Source: Corallochytrium limacisporum (taxonomy: Eukaryota > Opisthokonta). From it: a stretch of 45,293 bases of DNA. The stretch is from the NCBI GenBank assembly GCA_002811645.1, contig PDIP01000001.1:92648-137940 (forward strand). Direction: 5' to 3'. Positions 28,239-38,314 of this stretch are shown in pieces (the first letter of the stretch is position 1; every line of letters begins with the position of its first letter). The notes beneath the pieces were generated by a model, which did not search any database, was not told the origin of the DNA, and worked only from the letters and a program-made list of their open reading frames with translations. The position numbers and the translations under genes were made by a program.

Positions 28239-30728
28239 TCGTTACATGTGTGCCGCATTTGTCCACTTCAGCGGTGGATGAGCTGCACAATCAAAAGGAA
28301 CTGTAGGCGCATGGGCCTAGCACAACCCTGTCGGCTTACCTGGGCGCGTGCCAAACTTGAAGCAAGGTGGAGAATATTTTGTCGCTTCACCCACTCAGTA
28401 CCAGCCGTGGAGTAAAAATATGCCACCAACCAAACACAAATCAGACACTGAGCGCAAGAGAGTTTGTGACGTTCGCCATGTTTCGACAGGTGTTTCACTA
28501 TAGGAATACGCCCCCTGCGATGACGACCAGGATATTGGACCTCGTTATTTGTCTCAGTGTTGATTCAAATGAGCTGGTGAGTCGGAGGTGCACGCGTCGT
28601 ATTCCTCAGTCTTCGGCTAATTGTCCAGAAATTGATCTGAGCTATGCTTAAAAAAACTAAGCCTATCTCGTGTCTTCCGAACTCTATCTTACGCGCGGAA
28701 GCAAAGCTTCCGCATTCCAAGCCACGGAAACTGTCTCGCAGGGGGGGGGGTGCGCGGGTGGTGATATAATTGTCTCGATAAATAAACACAATATTGCGAC
28801 GTTTTTTCGCTCCCTCCCAATACTCACTTTTTCACACAGTCCTAAAAAGTGTTGAGAAGAGGAGACAAAGGGGGGGGGGACGGCTTGCTCTTGTTGCATG
28901 CTCTTATTGGCCAGGGTTCTTTGATATGGGACCACTCATTCAGTACCGCAAACCGGAGGCAAGGAAAGCCTCTTTCACTCGCGGCCGGTCTAGATTCAGC
29001 GGAAAAGAGTACAAAAGAATTACCCCCTCCCCTTCCTTCCCTCCCTACTCCAATTTTGTGCTGCAATGTCAGCGAGTCTGGTCTCCGGGGGGGGGCGAGG
29101 AAACGGGGCGGAGGAGCAAAAAAAAACCTTATCCATAGTATAATAATGAATGAAAGTCGAGGTCAGCCAGAAAAAAAAATAAAGCCGCCCTCACAAGAAC
29201 ATAAATTTCTTCACAAAGGGCACGAGGCGGTAGAATTATTGCATATATTTTGTATATACAAAGTACTGGGTTGCGGGTTCCCTTTGCAATCTTTCACTGT
29301 CGCCAGAGTCATTATCATTCCTGGTCGAAACTCGTTGGCTAAGAATTCTTGGAGACGCGCACGCCTTCACACGACTCTGGGCACCATTATTTATTTGCTT
29401 TCAATATTGCACACCCATGGTTATGGTTGTGGACTAGAGACGGGGACTAGATGAATATAGGCCAATGCGGTGATTATAGTATTCAAAGCATTATGCATAT
29501 TAAATGTCTGTGAATCTCGTCCTACGGGTGAATATATTATTAAGTTGGGGGGATGAGGAAGTTCTCTCGTTGTGGACTTGTTGATATGGATGAGGTAAGT
29601 ATACTCAGACTCCGACGTGTGCATCAACAACATCTCCACTGGAGTCGCCTTCGCTCTCACATTATTTATCCTATTTCATTCAGTGTTCGCTAGTGGATAG
29701 GTATTAAAAACAAACAAACAGGTATCTCAGCCAAGTATGTTTCTAGTTCAGTATCCCGGAATACCCGACGCACTCCACCGTCTACGATTGATCTTTATTA
29801 ACAAAGTCATCTAATGAACGTATATAGTCCATCAGTTCACGATGTTATATAGACTTTAGCCTTTTCCGTTTTCCATTTTTTAACAATTCAGAACTCTGTG
29901 TATTCGGCGTCAGCGACTCGGCTCACGCAAACTAGGCACAGGGGAACCTTTAGCCGAGAGAAGATGTAGCGTGTCATTATGACATTGCACCTCGGATTGA
30001 ATTCCTCCTCCTTCGCTCCCCTATTTCTTTCTTTCTTTCTTTTTTTTTTTTTTCTTTTCTCTTTCCGGCGCGGTTGTTGGGAAGATACCAATGCCAATGG
30101 CTTAAAGTCGAGAGTAGGGGCCAGGAGGAGGAGAGTCAGACCTTTACGGAAGTATGGAAGTACGCGTAGCAGCGAATGGAAGAAACTAAGGGGCCACATC
30201 AAGCAAAGTACACTTCGTGCAGGAGACGACAAGCAGGGTTCTCCATTGTCCTTGATTAATTTGGTCATGTATTTGTTATATGATATTACACATGACCCAT
30301 CTATTTCTGGTGCTGTGCGTATTTTACGGGTGTTTTGTGTGGAACAGCCGGGACCAAAGTACATCAATGTGACCCGTAGAGTCAGCTAAAATTGGCATAC
30401 AATGAGTATAGAATGCAGCCGGGGTCAATATTTATTTATGTCACAGGGGAATAGCACTGTGGGAGATAGATTTGATTTCCTTGTCGGATCGATCTCGCAG
30501 ATCACAAAATCGGTATATGTCTCGGTACATCAGATGCCGCTCGGGCGCATACTGAATCAATGCCACAGATGTTATGCTTATGTACATCAAGTCGGATGCA
30601 GTGTTCGACGCTCCCATAGCTGATCAGGGAAAGCCCATTCCGGACCACTGGTCCGCTGCCGCCTTCTTATCACATCAATTCCTTTCCCATTCATTTTCAA
30701 TAGCAAATCTTATCGTTGGGTGGCCAAA
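28239..30728. other. Gene-poor region, second part
   Basis: About 2.5 kb without a supported gene. G homopolymers lie at 28741-28750, 28870-28879 and 29087-29095. A (CTTT)n/T14 tract runs from about 30025 to 30066. A 201-codon open frame at 28849-29454 crosses G and A runs, starts at GTG, and is considered chance. AT-rich stretches with many ATATT words occur around 29240, 29530 and 29820. Confidence 0.4.
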
Positions 30729-31022
30729 ATGAGTACTACAGACGAATCCCAAGTCGTTGTTCTCTCGCAAGGGTAAGACCAGAAGTGCCCCCACTTCTCC
30801 GCTGCTGCTGCCCGCAGCGGTTGCACTGCCGCAGAGCAGAGGTGGTTGGAGCTTTCAGGTCTGGGAGAGGTACCGGAGAAACACCTGAGAACGATGATAT
30901 CATCAATACTGATACAGTACTTTCTGTATAAGAGAGCAGGCGGAAAACTACAGTTCACAAAAAGCTCCAGAGAGGGCTGGACTCTCCCAAAAAAAAACCG
31001 GTCTGCTCGCACCAGGGTCTAA
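30729..31022 (+). CDS. Possible two-exon small gene, 82 residues
   Basis: Exon 1 (30729-30772) begins MSTTDESQVVVLSQ. A 45-nt candidate intron at 30773-30817 (GTAAGACC to CTGCCCGCAG) restores a frame running RWLELSGLGEVPEKHLRTMI and on to a stop at 31020-31022. The splice joins GG and C in phase, and the product is Lys/Arg-rich at its end (KKNRSARTR). I know no family for it. The intron is shorter than the two in the phosphatase gene, which weakens the model. Confidence 0.2.
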
Positions 31023-33581
31023 GGGTGGTGAGGCTACCCACTCCCCCCAGAGGAAAATTTTCTTTGTTGGGTCCAGTTTCCATAGAACTTGAATATATAG
31101 GGGGGCAAGACCACGTATGGACCCGCCACTGAAAAGTCGTATACCTTGCTAGCCTGGGGACGGATATGGACAGCGGACGGGCTGTATCCAACTTTTCGAT
31201 CTCTGTGTCCCATATACCCACCCACATACACCCTAACGGTGTAAGCACGGGCACACGCAGGGCCAGGCATTTCATTCACGCTTCAGATTTATCCTTTCCG
31301 TCAATGCAGCAAAAGTGCACATTCTGGCTCTGGCATTCCGCTCAGGTTTCTGTCACATGGGCTGTACTGGTTCGCTCCGTCTGCCGTTGGCCATACACAC
31401 ATTCACACATGCATGTGGACGACCGTTTCTGGTCATCTAATACACCGACCAGGCCTTGTGGACCGGTGGGTTATGGTGATATGACTGATCGAAGTGATGG
31501 AACCACTACAAAGAGAGCGCTACCGACTCAACAGAGGAAACGGAAGAGGACAAGGTCGGGGACGGCCGGTGTTGATGATGGTAATGATGATGATGCAGAT
31601 GGGTGGGATGGAAGAGTGGGCGGATGTGTTGGAAGACTATACGACTGCATGCATTCGTGGAGCCGATGATGAAAGAGCTTTTTTCGCATCAGTAAGTACT
31701 GGCGGGATACACCGGAACTCCTGGGCAGTGAAAGGGGGGGGGCGGCGCTGTGGATGAGAAGATTGGCTTCCTAGTAGCCCTCGAGCCAAGGGTGGTGACG
31801 AATGCAAATCACACAGAGAACGAGGCGGTCGCACCTACAACAAACCATGTCGCGCCGTGGGTGTTTGTCACCATTCAACAAGGAGCACAATTGGACCAAA
31901 CATTCGGATCCTGGATGCCGCAGTGGTATTGGTGGGAGGACTCCAAGCGATGATGAGACTTTCGAGCTCGGCGAAGTAAAGATCAATAAGATCTGCGCTG
32001 GAGGATAAATACGTTTCGCAAGCTTGGTGCGTCTGGGTATATTTTACCAACAAAATGCACGCAACCACCATGCACACCCCCTCCTCTGCGTTGCAGCGCC
32101 GTCGATTCTTCCAAGGCACTGATTCAAGTAGTGCTGCAGTCGGTGTGCGCAACGGTAACAGGAAACATACAATCTCCTTTTGTTGGTGTGGCATCATCCG
32201 CAATCATCGACAAGAGCACACAACGCACACATCATCATCGTCTGAACTATGTGGGCAACTCTCCGGCGCAGCAAGTTTTGGCTTCCTCTGTCGAGGGTCC
32301 CACTGCTGGATCAGACGAGTAGGATTTTTTACTGGATGGTGCCCGTAATCAAACTAGAGCAGCTTGCCCCTGCTATCTTAACTCTTAGGTACTCTACTGC
32401 ATCGTTCGTGTGGCATGCTGCTGGCTCGTACAGACGTGATGTGGGAATGGTCACTAGGATTCTCTTCCATGTGCAAAGGCAAAGAACAGAAGTGGGATCC
32501 GCTACCCTCCCCCGGCACTACCATCAGAGCATACCCAACTACCATCCAAAACACACACGCACACCAAGCAAACTTTGCTGCTGCTAGCCCGTGGTCTCCT
32601 GCTGTTAACCAAGGTGATGGGTCCCAACGGTTCAGCATGTTCAGATGTTTCTAAAGCTACTTCAGCGCAGACTATGCGAGAGATCCCAATGCCCAGAACA
32701 TATTCATCGTTCCACATGTGTTCTTTGGGAACAGCATCGGACTGCCTACCAAGACCGCACGGCAGCGGTGGACCTCAGTCCAACAAAAGAATCCTTGATG
32801 TGCTCAGATAGAGCTATAAATACCCGGGGTTGGTGATAGAAAAGGGGGTGCCAATGTAGTGCATTCATTAAGGGCTGTACCACCAGTCTTACCATCGTAG
32901 ATTGATTTCCGTGTATTGTAACCGTGATGCTTCTTTTGGACCAATGGGTCGGCTGTGGGGAACTGGGGGGGTTCAATTTCAGTTGAATTTGATCACCGTA
33001 CCAAATTTCATTCCCCTTAATGCTTTCTCTCATATCTTGGAGCACAATGGCATCAGCATCCCTTTAAGCGCGGTGGATCAAAACCCGCCGTTTCGTCCGA
33101 TATCGAAAGTGGCCGCGGATAGTGTGCCAGGTGTCTCGGTCCTGCAGTGACGAAATCAAAAGGGGGTCACGCTTCTTGACCTTTGATGCCCGTGCGAACT
33201 CATCAATTTCGACCAATAGTGTCAGCTGTGAAAAGCCACACTTGAAACAATATCCATTTAGTGCGAGGGGTACTGCGTCCGGGTGGCTTTGTTCCTAGAA
33301 CCCGATACCTCTGTCCACCGCAAGAATAAGAAGGAGAGGCAATGACGAGATCGGGGAGAACAGAAACACCAATAGAGCGCCGGAGATGTACAACCCTCTT
33401 GTTGGCCACAAGGCAGCCTTTTTTGGTTTGGTTCCCTGCCCGATTGTCTGTGTATGAGCGCGCCATGCATGCCTATCCAACAATCATGCTAAGCCTGCGA
33501 TGGCTCCAGACGCGTGATGATTTCAATGTCCCCTACCTCCCCACCACCACCTTTTTTGATGTTTGCTCGGGTCCCGGGATT

Positions 33582-33647
<66 letters not shown>

Positions 33648-34192
33648 TGGGTCTCGCTGAGAAGAAGACGCATTGACCCAAAACCCAAAACACCCCAGCT
33701 TCCCGGGGCCAGCCCCACGCTGAACCGTTGGGAGATTACCCGCCAATAGTACACGAAAAGCGCGATACCCCCTTTCAAATGGATGGCACTACTCTGCCGA
33801 CACCATTTGGAAGAAGACTTTACAAAGAATTTGTCCAGGCCAATAGACAAGGGATGATGACCCTGACAAGAAAACATGCCTTAGATTTGGGCATAGTCGT
33901 GGAGATGGATACAATGCGTCTGTGCTGGACGTTGGCTGGTTTGGTCATAGAAAATTTCCCATAGTTGGCGATCCCTTTTGCTGCCTTTGGTTAGCCACTG
34001 GGTCCAGGGCAGGCCACAAAAAAAATGCCTAAGAATTTCTATGCTCGTAGTACTGAAGAGTGAGAAAGCCATTAATCTCCACTGCTGGCGAGAAGAGTTC
34101 TTAATATCCGGACATTTTTGAAATACCGAGAATTGAACAAATCAATATTGTCGGCAACGAAGAAGTACGTCGGTTCGAAGAGAGCCGATGCG
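31023..34192. other. Gene-poor region, third part
   Basis: About 3.2 kb with many medium-length open segments on both strands and no recognised product. Plus-strand candidates include a frame ending in a GTAAGT donor at about 31691, a segment ending with TAG at 32322, one at 32944-33150 and one at 33779-33964 (61 residues from an ATG). Minus-strand candidates lie at 32746-33033 and 32502-32717. They overlap and cannot all be real. G9 lies at 31734-31742 and a (GT)29 microsatellite at 33587-33644. This may be an intron-rich gene, a decayed gene, or non-coding sequence poor in stop codons. Confidence 0.35.
33587..33644 (+). repeat. (GT)29 microsatellite
   Basis: Twenty-nine uninterrupted GT dinucleotides, flanked by TCTTTT and TTTTTGGG. 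Long GT runs can adopt Z-DNA and are length-polymorphic. It keeps apparent frames open on both strands (Cys/Val and His/Thr repeats), and those should not be read as genes. Confidence 0.97.
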
Positions 34193-35068
34193 ATGTGTAG
34201 AAAGAGGGGAGGTTGGGCTGCTAGCGGCGAGCGTTTGGAGCTGGGCCATCGCCGCATCCCTCTTGCTTCAAAGCCCGCTAGAAGGACCACCTTTGGGAGT
34301 CAGACTCGTAAGCTTCTTGAAGATCTGGTTCGTGCAATAAGAACGAGTGTCTGAAGAGTCTTCTCTGTGAGTGTTCAATGCAACGCTTACCTTGACAGGG
34401 ATGTATGGGGTCGGAGAGGCCCAGGTAGTCTCCGACCTCTTCATCGGAAACAAGCGCCTGGCAGAAGCAACCGAGTTCCTGGAGCTCAACAAAATCCGGG
34501 TAATCGTTAGCCTTGGATCTTCCCTGGTCATACCAGAGAATAGACAGGACCAAATCGAATACATCCAATGCAGCATACTGGACAAATCTGCAGCAAATAT
34601 GCTGCAGGTAATTCACGACACCGTTCCGATCATTGATGCCCACCGGAGGGCAGGACGCGCGGTTCTGGTGCATTGGTAAGTAGCACTGGAGTAGGACAGC
34701 TATTCGGTTTCAGCATAAATGGACGTATTGTACTAACAGAGTCTGAGTTCCTTTGATTGATTGTGCACAGCTATGCGGGCAAGAGTCGATCAGCCGCCGT
34801 AGTGATGGCCTACCTTATGAGCCAGGGAATCGACAGGGAAGAGGCCTACCGAATGACACGCAGAGCCCGTTTCTGCATTAGCCCGAATCCAGGATTCTGG
34901 GCACAGCTGGAACTATACGCAAAGTGGGACTGCAAGATTGATCTAGACTCCGAGCAGTACCAGGATTTTCTATTGCACACCTTGCCGACTTACCACAAAG
35001 ACATGCCCGTACCTGTGGTTCCGTTTAAGGATCCCATCCGTTCCTCCAAGAAAGAAATTTTGCAATGA
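34193..35068 (+). CDS. Atypical dual-specificity protein phosphatase, three exons
   Basis: A 229-residue small DSP-type phosphatase built from exons 34193-34307, 34399-34675 and 34771-35068 (total 690 nt, in phase). The core starts GEAQVVSDLFIGNKRLAEA, a normal DSP entry. The general acid is probably Asp100 (SILDKSAAN), and the P-loop HCYAGKSRS gives the HCx5R signature with Cys131 and Arg137, 31 residues after the acid. Then follow the DSP features AVVMAYLMSQGIDREEAY and RARFCISPNPGFWAQLELY. Substrate is unknown; MAP kinases or other phosphoproteins are possible. Exon 1 encodes a basic, poorly conserved 38-residue leader and is the least certain part. An unspliced reading of exon 2 gives VHW and a stop. 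The gene converges on the coiled-coil gene with only 57 bp between stops. Confidence 0.8.
34308..34398 (+). other. Intron 1 of the dual-specificity phosphatase
   Basis: A 91-nt intron predicted from donor GTAAGC and acceptor CTTGACAG. It joins ACT C to GG ATG in phase and replaces an otherwise unstarted frame. A CTTAC word lies close to the acceptor; there is no perfect branch point, so the boundaries are less sure than those of intron 2. Confidence 0.6.
34676..34770 (+). other. Intron 2 of the dual-specificity phosphatase, inside the catalytic Cys codon
   Basis: A 95-nt intron with donor GTAAGT, a perfect TACTAAC branch point at 34731-34737 and acceptor TTGTGCACAG. It splits the codon of the catalytic cysteine (TG before, C after). 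Removing it restores the HCYAGKSRS active site exactly. Confidence 0.95.
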
Positions 35069-35125
35069 GCAATCCTTTTTGTTGGATCTGACTTTTATTT
35101 AGTAACATGGAATCATTTGCGCTTA

Positions 35126-37414
35126 TCAAACCTCTAAACTCTCCAAATCTTCCTGGCTTAGCAAAGGAGGGGGCAGGGCAGAGATGCCGAGCATGCGTTC
35201 GATCTCACTCTTGTCAGACATCAGACGCTGAACCATTGGTGCAATCTCCGACGCATTCTTTACGCCGAGCAGCAGTCGCAGGTGCTTCAGGACCTGATCG
35301 ATGCTTGTGAAGGAGTTGTGGTAGGCTTGAAGGTGCTCTCGCATTTCATCAACGTAGCCGTAGGCATGCTCGAGTTCATCTGCGAGGGTTGCGCAGGAGG
35401 GACACACGTCGTCGTCGTCGCTCTGGGTCCCCTTGTGGCAGCTCGGAGCCTTGACCCCACTGTCCTTGGACTGCATCTTTTCACCATTGTCCAGTGAGGT
35501 CTCGAGTGCCAGGAGCTCTGCCTCTATACGCGGCTGGGACTTCATAAACTCAATAGCCTCCAAAATCTCAAGCGGTTTGGCATTCGTTTCCAGGCCAACC
35601 TCGGCTGCGACATGGCGCAGAAAGTTACGGCCCTCCTGGACATTATTGATGGTGCTATTAACCGCGGCGGGAAGGCCATTGATGTCCTTGACTTTCAGAA
35701 GGTCCATGACGGTCGCCAGAATGTGGTATGCATGGTGTTCTGTTTTACGCTCAAGTACTGTCTGCGTGACTTTGGCCTTGACGGCCGAATCCTCGCGCTC
35801 CAAACTGGTGGCTCTAATGGCGTCCTTCAGGCATTGGATGATACCATCGTTGCTCATAAGCTTGCTAGACTGATCAACGTGTGCCTGCAAAGCACATTTT
35901 ACTTCAGAATGGAACGCTTCAAGGGTCCTGACTTGCTCTTTTAGGCCCGGCATGTTCTGCACGATCTTCTTGGCCCAGTCAAGTGTATCGGCAAGGGGAG
36001 CATTGTAGCCCAGGCCCTTGACGAAGGCGTCCACCTCCAGCGATTGCTTTGTCAGCCGATCGTGCTCGGTCTGCAGGCGTTGAACAGCCTCAACAATTTC
36101 TGGCACCTCTCCACGGTGTCCTGTAGCGGCGGCAATCTCCTTAAACCCGTTGACGAGAACATCTTTGCCAACGGACTCGAGCTGGTACAAACGCAGGCGA
36201 TAGTTCGTGTCCTTTACCACAGGCGAGGGTTGTATCTTCATCTTCGGTGTGCCTGATACGTTTTTCATGTTGCTGGATCGTGGCGTCGCGCTGATCTTTC
36301 CCCTGGATGATGTCAACTTAGCACCCTTCACCGGAGTACCAGCTACACTATCCAAACCCACGGCAAAGGAAGATTCGGATTTGGTCTGCTGGCGAAGGGT
36401 TTGCACCTCCTCCTGCACTCGACGCCAAGTGGCGAGGCTTGGAAGGGCCTTAAGTTTGGCCTTGAGAATTTCGTTCTCCTCGCGCAGGCCGTGGTACTTG
36501 GCCGGAGTGTCTTTGGTGGACGCTGCGGCCTGCGGTACGGGCCCATCCCTTCCAGCGATTCCACAGTTACAAGCACGGCTGCGATCATCAAGAATAGATT
36601 CGTACATAGCAATCACGTTGATGGTGGTTGTATCGTACCTCGCGCGTAAGTCAAAAGAACGGCCCGCGATCTGCTTAAAGGTACGGTGATGTTTCTGCTT
36701 GTCAGACTCAATGGACTTCACGAGCCGTCTGTTTTCTTCTTTCGCAGCTTTCAATTGGGTCTGTAACTCACCCACCTTACGGGAATGGGCATCGTTTGTG
36801 GCCACACTGGAAGCATCTTTCCGTTTCAGTTCTTCCGTCATTGACGCAATTGTCTCCTGGGATTCCCTGCTGAGCTGACGCAAGGAGTCAATTTCCTCAG
36901 TCTTCAGCTGTAGTAGCTCCGTATGCTTGCGGTCCTTTTCCAGGAAGGTGGCTATTTCATTCTTCAGCAACTGATTATCAGCGTCAGCTCGAGCCTTGAA
37001 AACCCTGATGGTTTCCACAATGCCATGCAATTCCTTAATATAGCTGATCAAACGCTCACTGCCCATCCTGTCAAACAATAGAATGTCCTCGGACGCTCCT
37101 GGTACGGACAAGGGTTCTGCAAATACCAATTGCTCGTGTTCAGCTACACTTTTCAGTTCCATGTACATACTGGTAACGTCTTTCTCGGTAGTTGTTGGAG
37201 CTTCTGTAGCCAGAGCCTCAGTGTCTGCCGGAGCTACCCTCGCCGCTGCCTCATCCAAAAGTGCAATACTCATAGTGGGCACGGCTTGATCCCCTGGAGA
37301 CACTACTGGAGCATTCTTAGTCTCTGTGACAGCAAGAACTGATCGCTTTCCCGAAGCAACCGGAGTGTTGACCGCAGGGTCAACTTCGGTAATCCTGTCC
37401 ATCGGTACCGGCAT
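35126..37414 (-). CDS. Long coiled-coil protein of unknown family
   Basis: A 762-residue protein, one frame from the ATG at 37414. Residues 1-110 are Ala/Thr/Val-rich and disordered. Heptad-like coiled coil begins near 120 (SERLISYIKELHGIVETIRV) and runs with interruptions to about 260, with more near 300-330, 420-560 and 660-740. A short CNCG cluster sits near 283 and a CPSC pair near 670. Basic, Ser/Thr-Pro-rich linker sequence (about 340-395, for example SSRGKISATPRSSNMK) suggests phosphorylation by proline-directed kinases. I recognise no domain; it could be a cytoskeletal, spindle-pole or kinetochore scaffold, but this is a guess from architecture and from the TTTCGCGCC box 303 bp upstream, which CDT2 shares. 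The gene is convergent with the phosphatase gene. Confidence 0.85.
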   Translation of the reverse strand: MPVPMDRITEVDPAVNTPVASGKRSVLAVTETKNAPVVSPGDQAVPTMSIALLDEAAARVAPADTEALATEAPTTTEKDVTSMYMELKSVAEHEQLVFAEPLSVPGASEDILLFDRMGSERLISYIKELHGIVETIRVFKARADADNQLLKNEIATFLEKDRKHTELLQLKTEEIDSLRQLSRESQETIASMTEELKRKDASSVATNDAHSRKVGELQTQLKAAKEENRRLVKSIESDKQKHHRTFKQIAGRSFDLRARYDTTTINVIAMYESILDDRSRACNCGIAGRDGPVPQAAASTKDTPAKYHGLREENEILKAKLKALPSLATWRRVQEEVQTLRQQTKSESSFAVGLDSVAGTPVKGAKLTSSRGKISATPRSSNMKNVSGTPKMKIQPSPVVKDTNYRLRLYQLESVGKDVLVNGFKEIAAATGHRGEVPEIVEAVQRLQTEHDRLTKQSLEVDAFVKGLGYNAPLADTLDWAKKIVQNMPGLKEQVRTLEAFHSEVKCALQAHVDQSSKLMSNDGIIQCLKDAIRATSLEREDSAVKAKVTQTVLERKTEHHAYHILATVMDLLKVKDINGLPAAVNSTINNVQEGRNFLRHVAAEVGLETNAKPLEILEAIEFMKSQPRIEAELLALETSLDNGEKMQSKDSGVKAPSCHKGTQSDDDDVCPSCATLADELEHAYGYVDEMREHLQAYHNSFTSIDQVLKHLRLLLGVKNASEIAPMVQRLMSDKSEIERMLGISALPPPLLSQEDLESLEV

Positions 37415-37716
37415 GATTCTAGATTCCCTTTCGTAATTGTTCGGGTCCTAGGTTCCAGGACTTGTAAGGTGGAGTGAGGCGGAGAAACAGGTCTGTAACC
37501 GACAGACTCTGAGTAACTTTATAGTTTGAATGCAAACAAGTCATACGGATCAAAATAGAGACTCCCGCGGAACTCTTGTATTGAACACGGAGCAACCCTA
37601 CACACAGTGATTGCCTGGGCTCCTGTTTGCATGTCTATGTGGCTCTGCCTGGGTCCTTGGGCGGGTTCGAATTGATCTAAACTTTTCGCTCCATAAACTT
37701 GCGGCCCCCTGCCCGC

Positions 37717-37725
37717 TTTCGCGCC
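37717..37725 (+). promoter_or_regulatory. E2F/SBF-like box TTTCGCGCC upstream of the coiled-coil gene
   Basis: TTTCGCGC is the classical E2F consensus, and its reverse complement contains CGCGAAA, the SBF/SCB core of yeasts. It lies 303 bp before the start of the coiled-coil gene. The same nine bases occur 342 bp before CDT2, and I noticed no third copy in the window. Confidence 0.4.
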
Positions 37726-37793
37726 TCCACTTCAGTTCCGCGGTTCGAAACCGGACCCCCGGCTTGATTCGCACCAGAGAAAATTGCAATGGA

Positions 37794-38149
37794 TTATGTA
37801 CTAAGACATTGGTACAATTTTCTGTGATTCAACCCGTTCTCGATGGTACATAAAGTATAGGGTCTGTAAAATATCCATTCCGCCCAAGCGGTTTGTGTGG
37901 AAAGTGAAGCGGAACGGGGGGCAGGGTCTCTCGCACGGCAACCCAAGGACAGCGGCCAGGGCCCCACGGGGAAAGGGGGAAAGCTTGAGGTGAGACTCTG
38001 GACCCTTTAGTGCAAGACGTTCAAACTCAAACGTGACACTCTTACCGCTTTTCATGGTACAAGTAGGAATCTGTTTGCTCAACCAGGACAAGTTCAGTGG
38101 TGAGGATCTGGGCATTTTTAACCTGGACAAATCTACCGAAGGCTGACAT
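37794..38149 (-). CDS. Possible two-exon small gene, 57 residues
   Basis: Exon 1 (38149 down to 38046) reads MSAFGRFVQVKNAQILTTEL and on to LYHEKR, a plausible small-protein N-terminus, and ends exactly at a GTAAGA donor. The best acceptor in phase is ATATTTTACAG at 37864-37874, giving a 23-residue second exon and a 182-nt intron; other acceptors are possible. I do not recognise the product. It would lie between CDT2 and the coiled-coil gene on the same strand. Only the first exon is reasonably supported. Confidence 0.25.
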
Positions 38150-38314
38150 GGTTGATCAATCTGCAGCGTCAGAACAAGCAGGGTTTCATCGAGAACATTT
38201 TCGGCACGAGCAAGGAGGACCGGGGCTTTACGCTTTCATAGCAAACTGAAGATGTCAGTATAGTATACATGTATAATAATGATGTCACTTTGCAAACGGA
38301 AACCTTTTGTTTTC

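Larger units (their letters stand above)
37415..38314. other. Intergenic region between the coiled-coil gene and CDT2
   Basis: This 900-bp gap holds the promoter of the coiled-coil gene, the E2F-like box and the possible small gene listed here. GGTTCGAA words at about 37664 and 37739 look like tRNA B boxes, but no cloverleaf can be drawn around them. Confidence 0.45.

Noticed and set aside
28849-29454. A 201-codon plus-strand open frame
   Set aside because: It starts at GTG, runs through G10, G9 and A-rich runs, and has no recognisable motif. One frame this long by chance is not surprising in a window of this size with six frames.
29888-30367. A 159-codon minus-strand frame
   Set aside because: Its start is TTG, and much of it is the translation of a (CTTT)n/T14 tract as Lys/Arg/Glu runs.
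33342-33877. Frames on both strands through the GT microsatellite
   Set aside because: The Cys/Val and His/Thr repeats come from (GT)29; no conserved sequence flanks them.
37655-37760. tRNA-like B boxes GGGTTCGAATT and CGGTTCGAAAC
   Set aside because: No A box, acceptor stem or T-arm pairing could be drawn on either strand.
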